Below are positions 60,228 to 64,000 of a stretch of 64,000 nucleotides of DNA, one piece after another (position 1 is the stretch's first letter; the number at the start of each line of letters is the position of its first letter). The notes beneath the pieces were generated by a model, which was not told where the DNA came from, made no database searches, and worked only from the letters and a program-made list of their open reading frames with translations. Source of the DNA: CAWDVK01 sp963805715 (GTDB taxonomy: Bacteria; Actinomycetota; Actinomycetes; Streptosporangiales; Streptosporangiaceae); contig CAWDVK010000009.1 of NCBI GenBank assembly GCA_963805715.1, forward strand, positions 682,001 through 746,000. The letters are read 5' to 3'. A program made the position numbers and the translations under genes.

Positions 60228-61439
60228 GTGTCCCGGAACGCTGCGATCGCCGCAGCCGCTGAGCCGCTGGCCCGCCACTGCGGCACGAACCCCGCCATCT
60301 TGTGCCGGCTGGTCTGGGACATCTCACACAGCGGTCGGGCGGCCGACGTTACCAGCATTTACCTCGTGGGCCCCGTTTATATGGCGCTGCGTGTCGCGCT
60401 GGTGCTGCTGATCGCGCTGGTGCTGCGCACCGCCGCGCTGCGGCTGATCCGGCGGATTACCGCCAGGGCCACCGGGGCATCCGAGGGCCTCCCCAGGGCC
60501 GGGCATGAGCGCCGCCAGCAGCGCGCCAGCGCCATGGCCTCGCTGCTCGGCAACGCGGCGTCGGTGACCATCTTCACCATCGCGGTGATGACCGTGCTCG
60601 GCTACCTCGGGCTCAACCTCGCGCCGATCCTGGCCAGCGCCGGCGTGCTCGGGATTGCCCTGGGCTTTGGCGCGCAGAACCTGGTGCAGGACTTCCTGGC
60701 CGGCATCTTCATCCTGCTCGAGGATCAGTACGGGGTGGGGGACGTGATTGATGTGGCCGGCATCTCCGGAACGGTCGAGGCAGTCAGCCTGCGCATTACC
60801 CGGCTGCGTGACATCAGTGGCGTGATCTGGCACATCCGCAATGGCACGATCAAGAAATCCGGGAATGAATCGCACGGCTGGGCCCGGGCTGTCGTCGACG
60901 TTCCGGTCCCGGCCAGCCGCGAGGCGGGACGGATCCGCGAGCTGATGGCCAGCGCTGCCACGGCCATGTGGCGCGAGCCTGCCTGGCACGAGGTCATCCT
61001 GGAGCGGCCCGAGGTCTGGGGCATCCAGGAGCTGACGGCCGACTCCATGCTGATGCGCGTCACCGCCAGGACCGCGCCGCTGCGCCAGTGGGAGGTCGCG
61101 CGCGAGCTGCGGCAGCGGCTCAAGGAGTCGATGACATCCCCGCCCGGCGGCGACTCGGGCAGCGGCGACTCCGGCGGGGGCAACTCCGGCGGGGGCAGCG
61201 CCGGCGGGGGCAGCGCCGGCGGGGGCAGCGCCGGCGGCCCAGGCGGACGGGCCGGGGCGGGCGCCGTGCCGCGGCAGCCAACCGGGCGGCCCGGCGAGCC
61301 GGGCGGCCAGACTGCGGCAGAGGGCCAGCGAGCGGAGCCGGCGGCCCGGTCCGGGGAGCCAGGCAGCGGGACCGGGAAGCCGGATAGCCGGCGCGCCCGG
61401 CGCATCCGGCCCGGCCGCCCCGAGCCGCCACCGGGCTAG
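60228..61439 (+). CDS. MscS-family mechanosensitive channel
   Basis: Membrane helices at about 48-68, 106-126 and 130-150; the pore-lining helix and beta domain carry GVLGIALGFGAQNLVQDFLAGIFILLEDQYGVGDVI and the NGTIKKSGN motif, all hallmark MscS features. Opens under turgor to release solutes. GTG 60228 with GGAAGGA upstream. The last 100 residues are a disordered Gly/Ser/Pro/Arg tail including GGGSA repeats. The 260-nt upstream gap is AT-rich around 60025-60075, likely promoter DNA; nothing else is recognised in it. Confidence 0.9.
   Translation: MSRNAAIAAAAEPLARHCGTNPAILCRLVWDISHSGRAADVTSIYLVGPVYMALRVALVLLIALVLRTAALRLIRRITARATGASEGLPRAGHERRQQRASAMASLLGNAASVTIFTIAVMTVLGYLGLNLAPILASAGVLGIALGFGAQNLVQDFLAGIFILLEDQYGVGDVIDVAGISGTVEAVSLRITRLRDISGVIWHIRNGTIKKSGNESHGWARAVVDVPVPASREAGRIRELMASAATAMWREPAWHEVILERPEVWGIQELTADSMLMRVTARTAPLRQWEVARELRQRLKESMTSPPGGDSGSGDSGGGNSGGGSAGGGSAGGGSAGGPGGRAGAGAVPRQPTGRPGEPGGQTAAEGQRAEPAARSGEPGSGTGKPDSRRARRIRPGRPEPPPG
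61173..61240. repeat. in-frame 15-bp minisatellite in the MscS gene tail
   Basis: Four units of GGCGGGGGCAGCGCC (the first ending AACTCC) and a partial fifth, encoding GGGSA repeats in the cytosolic tail. Confidence 0.9.
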
Positions 61440-61496
61440 CAATCCGCCTGGCGGGTGCGCGGGGCCCGGCGGCCGGACCGTACCCTGGAGCACGTC

Positions 61497-61922
61497 ATGA
61501 ACGAGAATCAGGTCAGCCTGTTCGATGCGGTCGGCGGCGAGCCGACCTTCCGCCGCCTGGTGCACCGCTTCTACCAGGAAGTCGCTGCCGACCCGCAGCT
61601 GCGCCCGGTGTACCCGAGCCGTGACCTCGGGCCTGCCGAGGAGCACCTGCGGCTGTTCCTCATCCAGTACTGGGGCGGCCCGGCCACCTACAACGAGCGG
61701 AGAGGTCATCCGCGGCTGCGGATGCGGCACGCGCATTTCGCGATCGGCGAGGCCGAGCGGGACGCCTGGCTGCGGCATATGCGGACCGTGCTGGATGAGC
61801 TTGACCTGGCCGAGCCCTACGCCGGGCAGCTCTGGGAGTACCTGGTCATGGCCGCGCACAGCCTGGTGAACCAGCCCTCTGAGCATCACGGCGGCCCGGA
61901 TCTCGGGCTGACGCCCGCCTGA
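61497..61922 (+). CDS. glbO: group II truncated haemoglobin (trHbO)
   Basis: 141 residues; two-on-two globin with FRRLVHRFYQEVAADPQLRPVYP, the trHbO signature YWGGPATYNERRGHPRLRMRHAHFAIG (proximal His in RHAHF, CD1 Tyr/E7 region before it) and W in AERDAWLRHM. Binds oxygen or reactive nitrogen/oxygen species; cytosolic. ATG 61497 chosen by family start. Found singly; in many Actinomycetota glbO is encoded near ettA-type or stress genes, and ettA is close by here (63.9 kb). Confidence 0.92.
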   Translation: MNENQVSLFDAVGGEPTFRRLVHRFYQEVAADPQLRPVYPSRDLGPAEEHLRLFLIQYWGGPATYNERRGHPRLRMRHAHFAIGEAERDAWLRHMRTVLDELDLAEPYAGQLWEYLVMAAHSLVNQPSEHHGGPDLGLTPA

Positions 61923-62112
61923 CCGGGTCGCGTCCAGGGCCCTGCCGCGCGGCCAGCGCCGCTGGCAGCTAACGTCCCGTTCGTTGACAGATGACCGCTG
62001 ACGGCCCTGATACTTAGCTAGTTCCTTTTCTCACGCCGCCATCGCCGCCGCGATGCGGGCGCCGGACCGACCCGGCACCCGGTGCGGGAGGGCGGTCATC
62101 CGGGGAGGGTGA

Positions 62113-63900
62113 GTGACCGGGGAGATCGGCTCGCCCGCAACCGGGTCGGCCGCCAGCTTCCGGATCGCGGGCTACCAGGTCGAGGAGCAGCTGGGGCGGG
62201 GGGGCATGGCTGTCGTCTACCGGGCCCTGGATGTCCGGCTCGGCAGGCACGTCGCGCTGAAATTGCTGGATCCCGAGCTGGCTCGCAGCGACCCGTTCCG
62301 GCGGCGGTTCATTCACGAATCGCGTGCCGCGGCCGCCGTGGATCATGCGCACATCATCCCGATCTTCGAGGCCGGCGAGGCCGATGGCGCCCTCTTCATT
62401 GTCATGCGCTACGTCCCCACCGGCGATCTGCGGACCCTGGTCGAGCGCGAGGGCCCGCTCCCGCCGCTGCGTGCCGCCGCCATCACCGCCCAGGTCGCAT
62501 CGGCACTGGATGCCGCGCACGCGCACGGGCTGGTCCACCGCGATGTCAAGCCGGCCAACCTGCTCATCGCCAAGGCCGGGGACGGCCGCACCGACCACGC
62601 CTACCTCTCGGACTTCGGGCTGAGCAAGCAGGCGCTCGCGCCGCTCGGCCTGACCCTGACGGGCCAGTTCCTCGGCACGCTGGATTACGTCGCGCCGGAG
62701 CAGATCGAGGGCCGTGCCGTCGACGGCCGCGCTGACCAGTACTCGCTGGCCTGCGCCACCGTCGAGATGCTGACCGGGGCGCCGCCGTTCCAGCGGGACC
62801 AGAACATGGCGCTGATGTGGGCTCAGCTCGCCGCGGCGCCGCCGCCCCTCACCGAGCGCAGGCCCGGACTGCCGCCGGCCATCGACCGGGTTTTCGCCCG
62901 GGCGCTCGCCAAGTCGCCCGACGACCGCTACCCCACCTGCACGGCCTTCGCGACCGCGATGCGGGCCGCCTGCGCGCCGCCGGCCGCCGGCCAGGAAGGG
63001 CCCGGCCCGGCCCGGCCGAGCTGGGCGGAGCCGACCATGCAGGCGGGCCCGGGGCGGATGGCCCCGGCGCACGGCCCGCCGCGGCGCTCCGGGCCACCGC
63101 CGGCGCCGCGATCCCGTGACGCGGCCGTGCCGGGCGACCCGACCGGGCAGGCACGGCTGCCCCGGCTGAGCCCCGGCGGGCCAGACCCGGCCAGGCACGC
63201 TCCGCCCCGGCAGAGCCCGCCCCGGCAGAGCCCGCCCCGGCAGACTCCGTCCCGGCAGACTCCGTCCCGGCAGGCTCCGTCCCGGCAGGCTCCGCCCAGC
63301 GCAGCTCCGCCCAGCGCAGCTCCGCCCAGCGCGGCTCCGGCCAGGGCGGACCCGTCCAACCCGGACTCGTGGGACCTGGCGCCGCTAGGACAGGCGCTGC
63401 CGCCCCGCTCGGGATCGCCCCCGCCGGGGACGGCCCGCCGGCCGCCAGGGCGGCCCCGCCAGCGCCGCCGGCTGGCCGTACTCACCGCGATCATGCTGCT
63501 TGTCGCCGTACTCGCCGTGGCCGAGATCGCGCACAAGCTGCTGCATAAGCCGGCGACCACCGCGGCGGCCGCCGTAGCCCACGGCAGGCCGGCCGCGCTG
63601 GCTGCCCGGCACAGGTCACCGGCCGGCACGGTCCGTGCCTACTTCGCCGCCATCAGCCGTCACGACTACGCCGGGGCCTGGAAGCTCGGCGGCCGGGACA
63701 CCGGCCAGTCCTACTCGGCCTTTGTCAGCGGCTACCAGGGCACCGCGCGTGACGCGGTGACCATCCTGTCCACCAGCGGCCGCGTCGTGACCGCGCGGCT
63801 GACCGCGACCCAGACCGACGGGTCGATCCGGACCTACCAGGGCACCTACACCGTGACCAGCGGCGTCATCACGAGCTCGGACGTGAGCCGGACGAGCTAG
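62113..63900 (+). CDS. eukaryotic-type Ser/Thr protein kinase
   Basis: Hanks-type kinase: Gly loop LGRGGMAVVYRA, ALKLLDPE (ATP-binding Lys), catalytic loop VHRDVKPANLLI, SDFGLSKQ (DFG) and GTLDYVAPEQI. Residues about 300-455 form a Pro/Arg/Ala linker including nine 5-residue repeats; one membrane helix (LAVLTAIMLLVAVLAVAEIA) and a small extracellular domain (AGTVRAYFAAISRHDYAGAWKLGG...) with NTF2-like features, a possible sensor. PknB-like layout but no PASTA repeats. GTG 62113 with GGGGAGGG upstream. 595 residues. Confidence 0.9.
   Translation: MTGEIGSPATGSAASFRIAGYQVEEQLGRGGMAVVYRALDVRLGRHVALKLLDPELARSDPFRRRFIHESRAAAAVDHAHIIPIFEAGEADGALFIVMRYVPTGDLRTLVEREGPLPPLRAAAITAQVASALDAAHAHGLVHRDVKPANLLIAKAGDGRTDHAYLSDFGLSKQALAPLGLTLTGQFLGTLDYVAPEQIEGRAVDGRADQYSLACATVEMLTGAPPFQRDQNMALMWAQLAAAPPPLTERRPGLPPAIDRVFARALAKSPDDRYPTCTAFATAMRAACAPPAAGQEGPGPARPSWAEPTMQAGPGRMAPAHGPPRRSGPPPAPRSRDAAVPGDPTGQARLPRLSPGGPDPARHAPPRQSPPRQSPPRQTPSRQTPSRQAPSRQAPPSAAPPSAAPPSAAPARADPSNPDSWDLAPLGQALPPRSGSPPPGTARRPPGRPRQRRRLAVLTAIMLLVAVLAVAEIAHKLLHKPATTAAAAVAHGRPAALAARHRSPAGTVRAYFAAISRHDYAGAWKLGGRDTGQSYSAFVSGYQGTARDAVTILSTSGRVVTARLTATQTDGSIRTYQGTYTVTSGVITSSDVSRTS
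63208..63342. repeat. in-frame 15-bp minisatellite in the kinase linker
   Basis: Nine 15-bp units grading from CGGCAGAGCCCGCCC through CGGCAGACTCCGTCC and CGGCAGGCTCCGTCC to AGCGCAGCTCCGCCC, coding RQSPP/RQTPS/RQAPS/SAAPP repeats. Gradual drift between neighbouring units suggests growth by local duplication. Confidence 0.92.
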
Positions 63901-63908
63901 CGCCGGCG

Positions 63909-64000
63909 TCAGCCCCTGGTCAGCTTGCGGTAGGTGACGCGGTGCGGTCGCGCTGCCTCGGCACCCAGCCGGCTGATCTTGTTCTTCTCGTAGGCCTCGA
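63909..64000 (-). CDS. ettA: energy-dependent translational throttle protein EttA, C-terminal fragment
   Basis: Minus-strand frame entering from the right edge and ending with TGA at 63909; 29 residues visible: EAYEKNKISRLGAEAARPHRVTYRKLTRG. The Y-E-x-N-K/…-R-L-G-x-x-A-x-x-P-H-R-x-x-Y-x-x-L-T-R ending is that of ABC-F protein EttA, which regulates the first elongation step on ribosomes. The start and both ATPase domains lie beyond the window. Confidence 0.8.
   Translation of the reverse strand, partial: EAYEKNKISRLGAEAARPHRVTYRKLTRG

Overview
The window is about 70% G+C or higher, with dense genes on both strands, many GTG and TTG starts, ATGA/GTGA stop-start overlaps and possibly leaderless promoters. 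Gene content and order (dapF, miaA, miaB, rny, recX-recA-DUF3046, then clgR-cinA-pgsA-rimO-rodZ-like-ftsK, then rnj-dapA) match the conserved chromosomal core of Actinomycetota such as Streptomyces and Streptosporangiales. A small DUF6893 protein, a Cys-rich leader peptide before sulfite reductase, a trHbO globin and a secreted WNG-repeat protein fit that. The order or family cannot be fixed from the sequence alone.

Layout. 0-5.4 kb: tail of a DUF4097 protein, a tiny ORF, dapF, a duplicated intergenic repeat, miaA, an extradiol-dioxygenase-like protein and miaB. 5.4-11.6 kb: S9 peptidase, RNase Y, a 0.7 kb regulatory gap, a DUF6893 peptide and a secreted repeat protein. 11.7-15.6 kb: recX, recA interrupted by a 364-residue LAGLIDADG intein, a LexA box, a frameshifted P-loop kinase and DUF3046. 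15.7-21.6 kb: acyl-CoA synthetase, a 13-bp minisatellite, then a sulfite-reduction operon (Cys leader peptide, sirA, zinc-ribbon peptide, siroheme synthase, sirohydrochlorin chelatase) with all genes overlapping by 4 nt. 21.6-33.7 kb is an accessory stretch: DUF2182/DUF1326 pair, a ClpP-like protein lacking all three catalytic residues next to a XRE regulator, an Lhr helicase carrying three 1-nt insertions, NUDIX, a divergent EamA exporter/ABATE-CGNR regulator pair sharing a perfect palindrome, phosphotransferase debris and an Rrf2 regulator. 33.7-42.2 kb: clgR, cinA, pgsA, rimO (frameshifted), rodZ-like and ftsK, whose Walker A motif is split by a 445-residue class 3 (Ala1, W-C-T) intein. 42.4-48.7 kb: a likely 2-aminobenzoate (anthranilate) or salicylate CoA-thioester catabolic cluster: two-domain flavin monooxygenase/reductase, RidA, PaaX-type repressor and aryl-CoA ligase; the monooxygenase and ligase promoters share the same motif. 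48.7-51.3 kb: rnj-dapA. 51.3-55.3 kb: a tRNA-like element, a cobalamin riboswitch and a BtuFCD-type importer. 55.4-64 kb: HNH protein, prolyl oligopeptidase, HTH-TPR regulator, MscS channel, truncated globin, Ser/Thr kinase and the 3' end of ettA.

Three patterns cut across the window. First, inteins sit in two DNA-handling ATPases, one (recA) with a low-GC footprint reaching into the flanking extein and one (ftsK) with host-like composition. Second, in-frame minisatellites with a 15-bp period occur in five unrelated genes, plus intergenic arrays of other periods. Third, single-base (and one 5-base) indels break at least six otherwise well conserved genes, which points either to residual assembly errors or to recent decay; this must be settled before calling those genes dead.
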